Of a stretch of DNA of 15,008 nt, positions 7,138-13,489 are shown piece by piece. Below the pieces are notes generated by a model that saw nothing but the letters and a program-made list of their open reading frames with translations, ran no database searches and had not been told where the DNA came from. Both the position numbers and the translations under genes were made by a program. The stretch spans positions 1-15,008 of the forward strand of contig JALHSW010000137.1 of assembly GCA_022865365.1 (NCBI GenBank), written 5' to 3'. The DNA is from Acidimicrobiia bacterium (lineage in GTDB: Bacteria > Actinomycetota > Acidimicrobiia > IMCC26256 > PALSA-555). The number at the start of each line of letters is the position of its first letter. Positions within the stretch are counted from its first letter, which is position 1.

Positions 7138-7890
7138 GTGGCGCGCTTCGACGATCGAGTGGTGGTGGTGACCGGGGCCGGCTCCGGCATCGGACGCGCG
7201 ACTGCGATCCGGTTCGGCTCCGAAGGGGCGATCGTCGCGTGCCTCGACGTCAACGAGGCAGCCGCGGCGACGACAGTGGCGACGATCGGTGCCGCCGGCG
7301 GGCGGGCCCAGGCGTGGAAGCTCGACGTGACCGACGCAGCCCAGGTCGACACCGTGATCACCGCGGTCGCCGCGGAGCTCGGCCGTCCGACGATCTGTGC
7401 CAACGTCGCCGGCATCGGCAAGTTCGCCCGTTCCGAAGAGCAGCCCGTCGAGGAGTTCCGCCAGATCCTCGAGGTGAACCTCATCGGCGCCTTCGCCGTC
7501 TCGCGGGCGTGCCTCCCCCATCTCCTGGAGTCTGGTGGCTGCATCGTGAACACCTCGTCGAGCGCCGGGATCTTCGGTCAGCCCTACAACGCCGCGTACT
7601 GCGCGTCCAAGGGCGGTGTGTCCCTCATGACAAAGGCGATGGCCGTCGAGTACACCCGGCGTGGGGTACGCGTCAACGCAGTCGCGCCGGCCGGTATCGA
7701 CACGCCGCTCACGAAGGACTTCGACTTCGTCGAGGGCAGCAACCCGCGCGAGTACATGAAGATGATGCCGCCGACGGGTGAGATGGGAACGCCGGAGATG
7801 GTGGCGTCACTCATCGCGTTCCTGGCATCCGACGAGGCGTGCTACATCAACGGGACCATCGTCCCCATCGACATGGGAGTCACCGCATGA
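7138..7890 (+). CDS. Short-chain dehydrogenase/reductase 2
   Basis: A 250-residue classical SDR of the FabG-like type. The cofactor loop is T12-G-A-G-S-G-I-G19, with Asp in ACLDVN after strand two, which favours NAD and therefore the oxidative direction. The usual NNAG is replaced by ANVAGIG. The catalytic residues S141, Y154 and K158 are present in TSSSAG and YCASK. The C-terminal YINGTIVPIDMGVTA is typical of the family. The start is GTG, 11 bases after SDR 1, with only a weak ribosome binding site. Its last codons overlap the ATG of the PPOX-fold gene (ATGA), a sign of translational coupling. With SDR 1 of probable NADP preference, the two may act on different hydroxyls or in opposite directions. 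Confidence 0.92.
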   Translation: MARFDDRVVVVTGAGSGIGRATAIRFGSEGAIVACLDVNEAAAATTVATIGAAGGRAQAWKLDVTDAAQVDTVITAVAAELGRPTICANVAGIGKFARSEEQPVEEFRQILEVNLIGAFAVSRACLPHLLESGGCIVNTSSSAGIFGQPYNAAYCASKGGVSLMTKAMAVEYTRRGVRVNAVAPAGIDTPLTKDFDFVEGSNPREYMKMMPPTGEMGTPEMVASLIAFLASDEACYINGTIVPIDMGVTA

Positions 7891-8399
7891 CCGACGCCAG
7901 CGCCACGCCGTTCGGCAAGGGCGTCAAGCAGCGCGATCTCATCAAGATGACCCAGGAGGAGATCGACGAGTTCCTCGGGGGTTGGCGCACGATGAACTGC
8001 GCGACCATCAACCACGACGGGACGATTCACCTGGTTGCGATGTGGTATGGGTTTCTCGAGGGCTGCTGTGCGCTCGAGACGAAGGCCAAGAGCCAGAAGG
8101 TCGCGAACCTCCGGCGGAATCCGCAGATCACCTGTCTCGTGGAGGAGGGCGACTCTTACGACCAGCTGCGCGGCGTCGAGATCGTCGGTCACGCGGACAT
8201 CATCGAAGACCCGGATCGCATCTTCGAGCTGGGGATCAGCGTCTTCGAGCGGACCACGGGGGCGAAGTACTCCGAGGACATGCGCGCCGGTGTCGAGGCG
8301 ATGATCAACAAGCGGGTTGTCGTCAAGATCATCGTCGACAAGTACGTCACCTGGGACCACCGCAAGCTCGGGCTCCCCGACATGTCGACGAAGAGCTGA
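7887..8399 (+). CDS. PPOX-fold (FMN/F420-binding split barrel) protein
   Basis: A 170-residue protein of the pyridoxamine 5'-phosphate oxidase-like split-barrel superfamily, whose actinobacterial members often bind FMN, F420 or haem. The supporting segments are MNCATINHDGTIHLVAMWYGF, TKAKSQKVANLRRNPQITCLVEEG, and the late EAMINKRVVVKIIVDKYVTWDHRK, which follow the usual order of a strand, a helix with basic residues, and a final Trp-containing strand. ATG 7887 overlaps the SDR 2 stop (ATGA) and has GGGAG at 7875-7879; the frame also has an ATG at 7839, inside SDR 2, which is rejected. In a catabolic run this may be an F420-dependent reductase acting on an unsaturated or nitro/quinone-like intermediate, but the cofactor cannot be determined here. 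Confidence 0.83.
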   Translation: MTDASATPFGKGVKQRDLIKMTQEEIDEFLGGWRTMNCATINHDGTIHLVAMWYGFLEGCCALETKAKSQKVANLRRNPQITCLVEEGDSYDQLRGVEIVGHADIIEDPDRIFELGISVFERTTGAKYSEDMRAGVEAMINKRVVVKIIVDKYVTWDHRKLGLPDMSTKS

Positions 8400-8424
8400 A
8401 CTGCACCATGGTGCTCGCCGGCCG

Positions 8425-9171
8425 TTGAGGGGACCGTCGGCATACGAGACGATCGGACGCGCGTACACGGTGCGCCGGAGGCCCGACCCGTCGATCGCGC
8501 GTCGGATCAGAGCCGCGCTCGGTGACGCGGCCACGGTGATCAACGTGGGTGCCGGCGCCGGATCGTACGAGCCCGACGACCGCACGGTCGTCGCGGTCGA
8601 GCCCTCGATGGTGATGCTCTCGCAGCGGCCGGTCGCGGCGGCCCCGGCGGCCCGAGCGGTCGACGAGGCGCTGCCATTTCCCGACGATTTCTTTGATGTC
8701 GCGACGGCACTGTTGACCGTGCACCACTGGTCCGATGTCGAGCGCGGGCTCGCCGAGCTCCGACGCGTCGCCGGGCGCCAGGTCGTGTTCGGCTTCGACC
8801 CGTCGCGCCAGCTCGACCTCTGGTTCACGGCCGAGTACGTACCTGCCTCCGCCGCGATGGAGGAGGGCCGTGCCCCGGCGGTCGACGAGCTGGCCGAGCG
8901 GTTGGGAGGCGCGACCGTCGCGCCCGTTCCGATCCCGCACGACTGCTCCGACGGGTTCCTCGGTGCGTACTGGCGCCGGCCCGAGGCCTATCTCGATCCC
9001 GACGTGCGCGCGTCGATCTCCTCGCTCGCGCAACTCGATCTGTCCGACGTCGAGCCTGGCATCGAGCGGCTCGCGGGCGACCTCGAATCTGGCGCGTGGC
9101 ATGAGCACCACGGAGCATTGCTCGAGCTGGACGAGCTCGACTTGGGGTACTGGTTGCTCGTCGCCGGTTGA
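8425..9171 (+). CDS. Class I SAM-dependent methyltransferase (Methyltransf_11 type)
   Basis: A protein of about 248 residues if it starts at TTG 8425. The SAM-binding motif VGAGAGSYEP lies at residues 41-50, the acidic residue that binds the ribose is E59 (VAVEPS), and later motifs PFPDDFFDV (84-92) and TVHHW (98-102) match the Methyltransf_11 family. The N-terminal YETIGRAYTVRRRPDP is typical of actinobacterial homologues, so the start must lie upstream of Tyr 7. The frame is open further upstream to 8317, but that part overlaps the PPOX-fold gene out of frame and is low-complexity Ser/Arg/Thr, so it is rejected. No clear Shine-Dalgarno supports TTG 8425; CTG 8401 is another candidate. It ends 17 bases before the convergent TIGR03086 gene. 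The methyl acceptor is unknown. Confidence 0.82.
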   Translation: MRGPSAYETIGRAYTVRRRPDPSIARRIRAALGDAATVINVGAGAGSYEPDDRTVVAVEPSMVMLSQRPVAAAPAARAVDEALPFPDDFFDVATALLTVHHWSDVERGLAELRRVAGRQVVFGFDPSRQLDLWFTAEYVPASAAMEEGRAPAVDELAERLGGATVAPVPIPHDCSDGFLGAYWRRPEAYLDPDVRASISSLAQLDLSDVEPGIERLAGDLESGAWHEHHGALLELDELDLGYWLLVAG

Positions 9172-9188
9172 TCCCTGGTCGCTGTGGG

Positions 9189-9761
9189 TCAGGGCTGACG
9201 ACCCGCGAACGCTGCGAGTCGGTCGGCGGCGGGCGCGTCGTCGGCGATGGGGACCGCCGGGCCGAACATCCCGCCTTCGCGCATCTCGTCGCCGATCATC
9301 TGCGTACCCACCGCCAGCGCGGGGTCGACGACCTCGGGGTCGAGCGCGGTGCTCTGACCCGTCGCCTTGGCGAGGTCCCACGTGTGCACCGTCACGTCGA
9401 AGATCGCGATGTTCAGGGCTGCCCCGGCCGGCATCGTGCCGAAGGGCAGCGTGACCATCTTCTCCGCGGCGCCGGGTGTCCCGAACGCGTCGAGGGCGCG
9501 CTGGGTTGCCGCGGCGAACGCGCCCTGGTAGTCGTCGCCGAGGCGATCGGTGCCGAGCAGCTCTCCGACGCGCTCGTCGGAGATCGCACCCTTGTTCACG
9601 CCCTCGGCGAACATGTCGGACCCGCCGGTCACATGGTTGAGCAGGGCCCGAACGTCCCATTCGGCGCAGGGCGTCGGCAGGTCGAGCTGCTCCGGCGCGA
9701 TCCCGCCGACCACCCGGTTTGCCTCGGCGACCACCTTCTGCATCGTTGCGACGTCATCCAT
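9189..9761 (-). CDS. TIGR03086 family DinB-like metal-binding protein
   Basis: A 190-residue protein of the mycothiol-dependent maleylpyruvate isomerase N-terminal/DinB-like superfamily, TIGR03086 group. Diagnostic features are TPCAEWDVRALLNHV (with H43), FDVTVHTWDLA (D122 and H126, probable metal ligands of a DinB-type site), and the C-terminal FGPAVPIADDAPAADRLAAF with a GRQP end. Related enzymes use mycothiol, a thiol restricted to Actinobacteria, but most TIGR03086 proteins have no known activity. The frame also opens at TTG 9773, but ATG 9761 with GGGGG upstream is preferred. It lies 55 bases downstream of amidohydrolase B in the same direction and is probably cotranscribed with it. Confidence 0.87.
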   Translation of the reverse strand: MDDVATMQKVVAEANRVVGGIAPEQLDLPTPCAEWDVRALLNHVTGGSDMFAEGVNKGAISDERVGELLGTDRLGDDYQGAFAAATQRALDAFGTPGAAEKMVTLPFGTMPAGAALNIAIFDVTVHTWDLAKATGQSTALDPEVVDPALAVGTQMIGDEMREGGMFGPAVPIADDAPAADRLAAFAGRQP

Positions 9762-9816
9762 AGGGTCCCCCAATCGAGTTCGTGCTCGGTCCGACGGCTC
9801 TGCGCCCCGCGACGCT

Positions 9817-11532
9817 TCAAGCCGACGCAGTGACCGTATCGGTATCTCGCCCGCTGCGCAGCAGGGCTCCGCCGACCGCGCCGGTGAGCACGTTCTCGCG
9901 CACGACCTCGACCCCGTTGACGATCACGTGGGCGATGCCCTCGGCCTCACCGTAGAGACGTCCGGCTCCCGCGGGCATGTCGTTGCGCCAGGTGACGGGG
10001 GCGGGCGCGATCCGGTCCTCATCGAAGATGACGAGGTCGGCGTACCAGCCCTCGGCGATCCGCCCTCGCTCGCGCAGACCGTAGAGGCGCGCGGGGACGT
10101 CGGTGAGGAAGTGCACCGCTTCCTCGAGCTCGATGAGGTTGCGGTCGCGACACGATCGCAGCATCGACGTCGCGAAGGTGAACGTCGACAGCATGTCGAG
10201 GTGCGCACCGGCGTCAGAGGCACCGACGACGGCCCGCGGATCGCGCCACACGTCGCGCCGAAGCTCCCAGCTCGCCTGATCGTCGCCGGCGAGCGGCGGC
10301 ATGAGGACGGTGCGCAGCTCGTCGAGGATCACGATGTCGCACAGCGCGTCGAACGGCTCTTGGCCCCGCTCCGTGGCAACGTCGCCGACGATGCGCCCCG
10401 CCAGCCCCGCGTTCTCCGGCGAGAACGTCTCGACGATCGTCATCGTCTCCCAGCGCGCGATGCCCCGCAGCACGCCCGCCTCGGGCGAGTTCGCGCCTTC
10501 CAGCAGCTTGGCTCGCTCCGCCGGATCGGCGAGGAGCGTCATCTTCTCGGGGACGGGCAACGCCATGGGCTTGCGCCACCCGGGGAGGGCGTCGAGCACG
10601 AACCCGGCCTTGAACGTGAGGTGAGTGCGCATCACGTCGGGCATCGTGAGCGCAAGGACCTTGCCGCCGCGCTCGGCGGCGTAGTCGCCGGCTCGGAGCA
10701 TGTCCCACGCAATCTGGGCTCGGGCCGCGTTGGGTACGAGCACGTTCCAGTTCAGCGGACGGTTGGCGGCCCGCGACATGTCGGTCATGAGCTCCATGTG
10801 GTGCTCTTCGAACCCGCCGACCGACGGGATGAACTCGAGCGTCGTGCCCTCGTGCTCGCCGGTGACTCTCGAGAGCGCAACGAGCTCCTCGGAGGTGGCC
10901 GATCGCGAGGGCACCGGGTCGCCGTTGCCGTCGTTGTGCGTGGGCGCGTGCGACGACGAGAAGCCGAGCCCGCCCGCGGCGAGCGACTCGCCGAGGATTC
11001 TTCCCATCTCGGCGATCTGCTCGTCGGTCGCTTCGTTGCCGACCGCGTCGTCGCCCATGACGACACGGCGAATCGCGGAGTGCCCGACGAGGAAGCCGGC
11101 GTTGACGACGGTCGTGCCGTCGATCTTGTCGAGGTACTCGCCGAAGCTCCGCCAGTCGTACGGGACCCCGGCCACGAGCGACTCGAGGGGGATGCCTTCG
11201 ACCCGCGCGAGGAGCCGGGTGAGGTAGTCGGTCTCGCTCGGCTCGACCGGCGCGATCGTGAAGACGCAGTTCCCGCCGATCACCGTCGTCACGCCGTGGA
11301 ACGGTGACGGGGTGACTGCGGGGTCCCACAGGACCTGGGCGTCGTAGTGGGTGTGGATGTCGACGAAGCCGGGTGTCACCACGAGGCCCGCGGCGTCGAT
11401 GGTCTGCTCGGCGTCCTCGTCGATCTCCCCGATCGCCACGATGCGACCGGCCCGCACGCCCACGTCGGCGCGCCGCCGGGGCGTCCCGGTGCCGTCGATC
11501 ACGTCGGCCCCACGAATCAGCAGATCCAACAT
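9817..11532 (-). CDS. Amidohydrolase B, D-aminoacylase-like superfamily member
   Basis: A 571-residue homologue of amidohydrolase A, similar along its whole length. Metal ligands are H60 and H62 in GFVDIHTHYD and C89 in GNCVF, with the same spacing as in A; the conserved Asp is D440 in GASDAGAH. A differs near the active site: B has GNCVFTIAP for GNCGFTLAP, and HLDMLSTFTF where A has HLDRMCGASY, so substrate preference probably differs. As in A, the expected HHK-type His segment is not evident (PLNWNVL). The start is ATG 11532: GAGGGG at 11546-11541 gives an eight-base spacer, whereas GTG 11538 is only two bases from it. It is the first gene of the minus-strand pair and lies behind the palindrome at 11558-11572. 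Substrate unknown. Confidence 0.88.
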   Translation of the reverse strand: MLDLLIRGADVIDGTGTPRRRADVGVRAGRIVAIGEIDEDAEQTIDAAGLVVTPGFVDIHTHYDAQVLWDPAVTPSPFHGVTTVIGGNCVFTIAPVEPSETDYLTRLLARVEGIPLESLVAGVPYDWRSFGEYLDKIDGTTVVNAGFLVGHSAIRRVVMGDDAVGNEATDEQIAEMGRILGESLAAGGLGFSSSHAPTHNDGNGDPVPSRSATSEELVALSRVTGEHEGTTLEFIPSVGGFEEHHMELMTDMSRAANRPLNWNVLVPNAARAQIAWDMLRAGDYAAERGGKVLALTMPDVMRTHLTFKAGFVLDALPGWRKPMALPVPEKMTLLADPAERAKLLEGANSPEAGVLRGIARWETMTIVETFSPENAGLAGRIVGDVATERGQEPFDALCDIVILDELRTVLMPPLAGDDQASWELRRDVWRDPRAVVGASDAGAHLDMLSTFTFATSMLRSCRDRNLIELEEAVHFLTDVPARLYGLRERGRIAEGWYADLVIFDEDRIAPAPVTWRNDMPAGAGRLYGEAEGIAHVIVNGVEVVRENVLTGAVGGALLRSGRDTDTVTASA

Positions 11533-11540
11533 GCGCACAT

Positions 11541-11546
11541 CCCCTC
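11541..11546 (-). promoter_or_regulatory. Shine-Dalgarno site that decides the amidohydrolase B start
   Basis: The minus strand reads GAGGGG. It is eight bases from ATG 11532 but only two from GTG 11538, so it selects ATG 11532 and gives the same N-terminus (MLD) as amidohydrolase A. Confidence 0.7.
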
Positions 11547-11557
11547 TGGCGCGCCGT

Positions 11558-11572
11558 CTGACGCCCCGTCAG
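11558..11572. promoter_or_regulatory. Palindrome CTGACG-CCC-CGTCAG before amidohydrolase B
   Basis: A perfect inverted repeat with the same arms and three-base spacer as the site at 1957-1971. It lies 25 bases from the ATG at 11532, and in the 107-base divergent region with the SDR at 11640. The two copies before two catabolic genes suggest a shared regulator. On the minus strand, TACCCT at 11576-11571 could be a -10 box that overlaps the left arm, which would fit repression. No clear -35 was found. Which protein binds it is unknown. Confidence 0.55.
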
Positions 11573-11600
11573 GGTAGCGTCGCCCCTCAATCGAGGGTGC

Positions 11601-11621
11601 CCGACCGAGAAGCGCGGTCGG
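11601..11621. repeat. Seven-base inverted repeat upstream of SDR 3
   Basis: CCGACCG at 11601-11607 pairs with CGGTCGG at 11615-11621 around a seven-base loop. It lies in the leader of the SDR at 11640, five bases before its GAGGGG ribosome site. It could be a hairpin affecting translation or another protein site. A nearby weaker pair is CCCTC (11584-11588) with GAGGG (11593-11597). Neither has a known match. Confidence 0.4.
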
Positions 11622-11639
11622 TGCAGAGGGGCGCAGGCG

Positions 11640-12404
11640 ATGGGCGTGGTCGCGGTCACCGGTTCAGCCGGTGGGATCGGCGGTGCCATCCGACGTCGGA
11701 TCGAGGGTGCGGGTCACCGCGTGATCGGTGTCGACGTGCGTGACGCCGAGGTCATCGCCGATCTGGCGAGCGCCGACGGTCGGATCGCAGCCTGCGCGAT
11801 GGTGGTGGAGCAGGCCGCAGGTCCTCTCGACGGGCTCGTCGTGGCCGCAGGTATCGGCGGGAGCACCAGCGCGCCGCCGTCCACCGTGGCGCGGATCAAC
11901 TACTTCGGGTCGGCGCAGATCCTCGCCGGGCTCCGTGACACCCTCGCCGAAGGTGAGTTGCGAGCCGCCGTCGCGATCTCGTCGAACTCGGCGTCGGTAG
12001 TACCAATCGGCGATCCCGCGTTCATCGAGGCGTGTCTCGCGGATGATGAGGAGCAGGCCGCGGCGCTCGCCGACGGTCTCGACGGCGAGACGGTGTACGC
12101 CAACGGGAAGCTCGCGCTGGCGCGCAAGGTCCGACACCTCGCCGCGGAGTGGGCACCGCACCTCCGGGTCAACGCGGTGTGCCCCGGCGTGATCCTCACC
12201 GGCCTCACCGCCGCGGCGCTCGAGCATCCGGTCACGGGGCCGGCGATCAAGTCGTTCCCGGTCCCCCTGGACCGGTGGGGCGATCCCGAGGACATTGCCG
12301 AGGCGGTCTGGTTCCTGCTCTCCGCGCAGTCGAAGTGGACGACGGGCTCGGTGCTCTTCGTCGACGGCGGCACCGACGCGCTGCTCGGTCCCGACCGCCT
12401 GTGA
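11640..12404 (+). CDS. 3-alpha-hydroxysteroid-dehydrogenase-like SDR
   Basis: A 254-residue SDR. The cofactor loop is T-G-S-A-G-G-I-G near residues 7-14, with Asp after strand two (VIGVDVRD), which favours NAD. The catalytic residues are S114 (AISSNS), Y153 and K157 in YANGK. These positions and the long helical insertion between Ser and Tyr (residues about 128-150) resemble Comamonas 3-alpha-hydroxysteroid dehydrogenase (S114, Y155, K159) and coniferyl-alcohol dehydrogenases, so a bulky cyclic or aromatic alcohol is the likely substrate. NNAG is replaced by VVAAGIG. ATG 11640 has GAGGGG at 11626-11631. It is divergent from amidohydrolase B. The stop codon is directly followed by the 51-base palindrome. 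Confidence 0.88.
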   Translation: MGVVAVTGSAGGIGGAIRRRIEGAGHRVIGVDVRDAEVIADLASADGRIAACAMVVEQAAGPLDGLVVAAGIGGSTSAPPSTVARINYFGSAQILAGLRDTLAEGELRAAVAISSNSASVVPIGDPAFIEACLADDEEQAAALADGLDGETVYANGKLALARKVRHLAAEWAPHLRVNAVCPGVILTGLTAAALEHPVTGPAIKSFPVPLDRWGDPEDIAEAVWFLLSAQSKWTTGSVLFVDGGTDALLGPDRL

Positions 12405-12455
12405 CGTTCTTGCGTCAGAAGTAGGCGAAATGCGCCCATTACTGACGCAAGAACG
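12405..12455. repeat. 51-base nearly symmetrical palindrome between SDR 3 and the CrtC-like gene
   Basis: Outer arms of 14 bases (CGTTCTTGCGTCAG at 12405-12418 and its exact complement at 12442-12455) are perfect. Inside, three more pairs (A-T, G-T, T-A at 12420-12422 with 12440-12438) and the four-base stem GGCG/CGCC (12424-12427 with 12433-12436) close around a five-base loop centred at 12430. It begins immediately after the SDR stop and ends eight bases before the Shine-Dalgarno of the next gene. No T-tract follows either arm, so it is not a typical intrinsic terminator. It could be a factor-dependent terminator, an mRNA processing or stability hairpin, or a double operator, because the arms carry CGTCAG and CTGACG, the words of the palindromes at 1957 and 11558. 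Confidence 0.75.
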
Positions 12456-12473
12456 CTGGAAAGGAGTGTTGCC

Positions 12474-13454
12474 ATGAAGTTGTCCGCGGCCGACGAGGGG
12501 CGCCACCTGCCCGGGACCGACGCGCTCTGGGGCGAGTCGTGGTACCACGACTTCGCCGCGTCCGACGGTAGCTACGGCGGCTATCTGCGCCTCGGCCTGT
12601 ACCCGAACCAGCAGATCGCCTGGTACTGGGTGTACCTGGTGCGCCGTGGTGAGCCGCTCGTGCTGATTCGCGACCATGCGGTGCCGGCGCCCGCGCGCCC
12701 GGGAACCGCGGCAAAGGGGTCGGGAGAGAAGGGGTCGGGAGAGAAGGACGGTCCGATCGAGGTCGCGTCGGATCGCGTGCGCGGCTCGTGGGGGCCGATC
12801 GATCCGCTGCGCAAGTACCGCATCACCACCGAGGGCGCCGGCATCGTGCTTGCGAATCCGGCCGACGCGTTCCACGACGAGCGCGGGCCCGAGGTCCCGG
12901 TGAGCCTCGACCTCACGTGGGAGGGGATCGCAGCACCCTTCGTGTACACCGCAACCACGCGCTTCGAGCAGTCGGCACGCGTCACGGGTGAACTCACCAT
13001 CGGAGACGAGCGCATCGAGGTGCACTGTCCCGGTCAGCGTGATCACTCCTGGGGTGTGCGCGACTGGTGGCAGTTCGGCTGGGTGTGGTGCTCCGGGCGA
13101 CTCGACGACGGGACGTGGTGGCACACGGCGCGGTCGATCGTGCCGAAGGTCGACATCTTCGAGACCGGCTACGTCATCACGCCTGACATCACGCTGCACC
13201 CGGTCGAGCAGGTCGGCGTTCACTACGAGCTCGACGACGAGGAGCTCCCGCGGCGGGGCACGTTGAACATCGGCGAGCTCGCGCTCACTTGGACCGCCGA
13301 GCTGCAGGCCCCCATCATGCTCGTCTCCCCCGAGGGCAAGCAGTCGCGCTTTCCACGTGCGCTGTGCAAGTTCGTCACTGCAGACGGGCGAACCGGGCGC
13401 GGGTGGATCGAGTTCAACTTCCCCGAAGGGGTCCCGCACCTCGAACGGCCGTAG
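12474..13454 (+). CDS. CrtC/AttH-like lipocalin-type protein (DUF7064/7065-like)
   Basis: A 326-residue protein that I place in the hydroxyneurosporene-synthase (CrtC)/AttH-like group, beta-rich lipocalin-type proteins seen with terpenoid and steroid catabolism genes. The central motif is C-P-G-Q-R-D190-H191-S-W193-G-V-R196-D197-W-W199, which is typical of this group and probably forms the active or binding site. Many Trp and Tyr residues occur near the N-terminus (YGGYLRLGLY, AWYWVYLV). CrtC itself hydrates a carotenoid double bond, so hydration of an isoprenoid or binding of a hydrophobic ligand is possible. A Gly/Ser/Glu/Lys linker near residues 81-92 contains a five-residue tandem repeat. 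ATG 12474 has GGAG at 12463-12466. It is followed by a convergent BKACE gene. Exact activity is unknown. Confidence 0.72.
   Translation: MKLSAADEGRHLPGTDALWGESWYHDFAASDGSYGGYLRLGLYPNQQIAWYWVYLVRRGEPLVLIRDHAVPAPARPGTAAKGSGEKGSGEKDGPIEVASDRVRGSWGPIDPLRKYRITTEGAGIVLANPADAFHDERGPEVPVSLDLTWEGIAAPFVYTATTRFEQSARVTGELTIGDERIEVHCPGQRDHSWGVRDWWQFGWVWCSGRLDDGTWWHTARSIVPKVDIFETGYVITPDITLHPVEQVGVHYELDDEELPRRGTLNIGELALTWTAELQAPIMLVSPEGKQSRFPRALCKFVTADGRTGRGWIEFNFPEGVPHLERP
12716..12745 (+). repeat. 15-base tandem duplication inside the CrtC-like gene
   Basis: The unit GGGGTCGGGAGAGAA occurs twice without a gap, at 12716-12730 and 12731-12745. It is in frame and gives GSGEKGSGEK in a hydrophilic loop of the protein, so it lengthens a linker by five residues without breaking the frame. 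Replication slippage is the likely origin. Confidence 0.85.
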
Positions 13455-13465
13455 CCCCGTCAGAA

Positions 13466-13489
13466 CCTGCGCCCCGAGGCGGGGTCAGG
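13466..13489. terminator. GC-rich hairpin between convergent genes
   Basis: CCTG (13466-13469) pairs with CAGG (13486-13489), and inside it CCCCG (13472-13476) pairs with CGGGG (13480-13484) around the loop AGG, with a small mismatch. It lies in the 30-base gap between the convergent CrtC-like and BKACE genes and reaches the BKACE stop codon. No T-tract follows. It may act as a bidirectional terminator, a role often served by strong hairpins in GC-rich actinobacteria. Confidence 0.45.

Noticed and set aside
9173..9194. CCCTG/CAGGG inverted repeat between the convergent methyltransferase and TIGR03086 genes
   Set aside because: Only five pairs with a 12-base loop and no T-tract; too weak to call a terminator.
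9550..11307. Plus-strand open frame of 585 codons opposite amidohydrolase B
   Set aside because: Arg/His/Val-rich shadow; the minus strand has a full amidohydrolase with metal ligands, a Shine-Dalgarno and a promoter-side palindrome.
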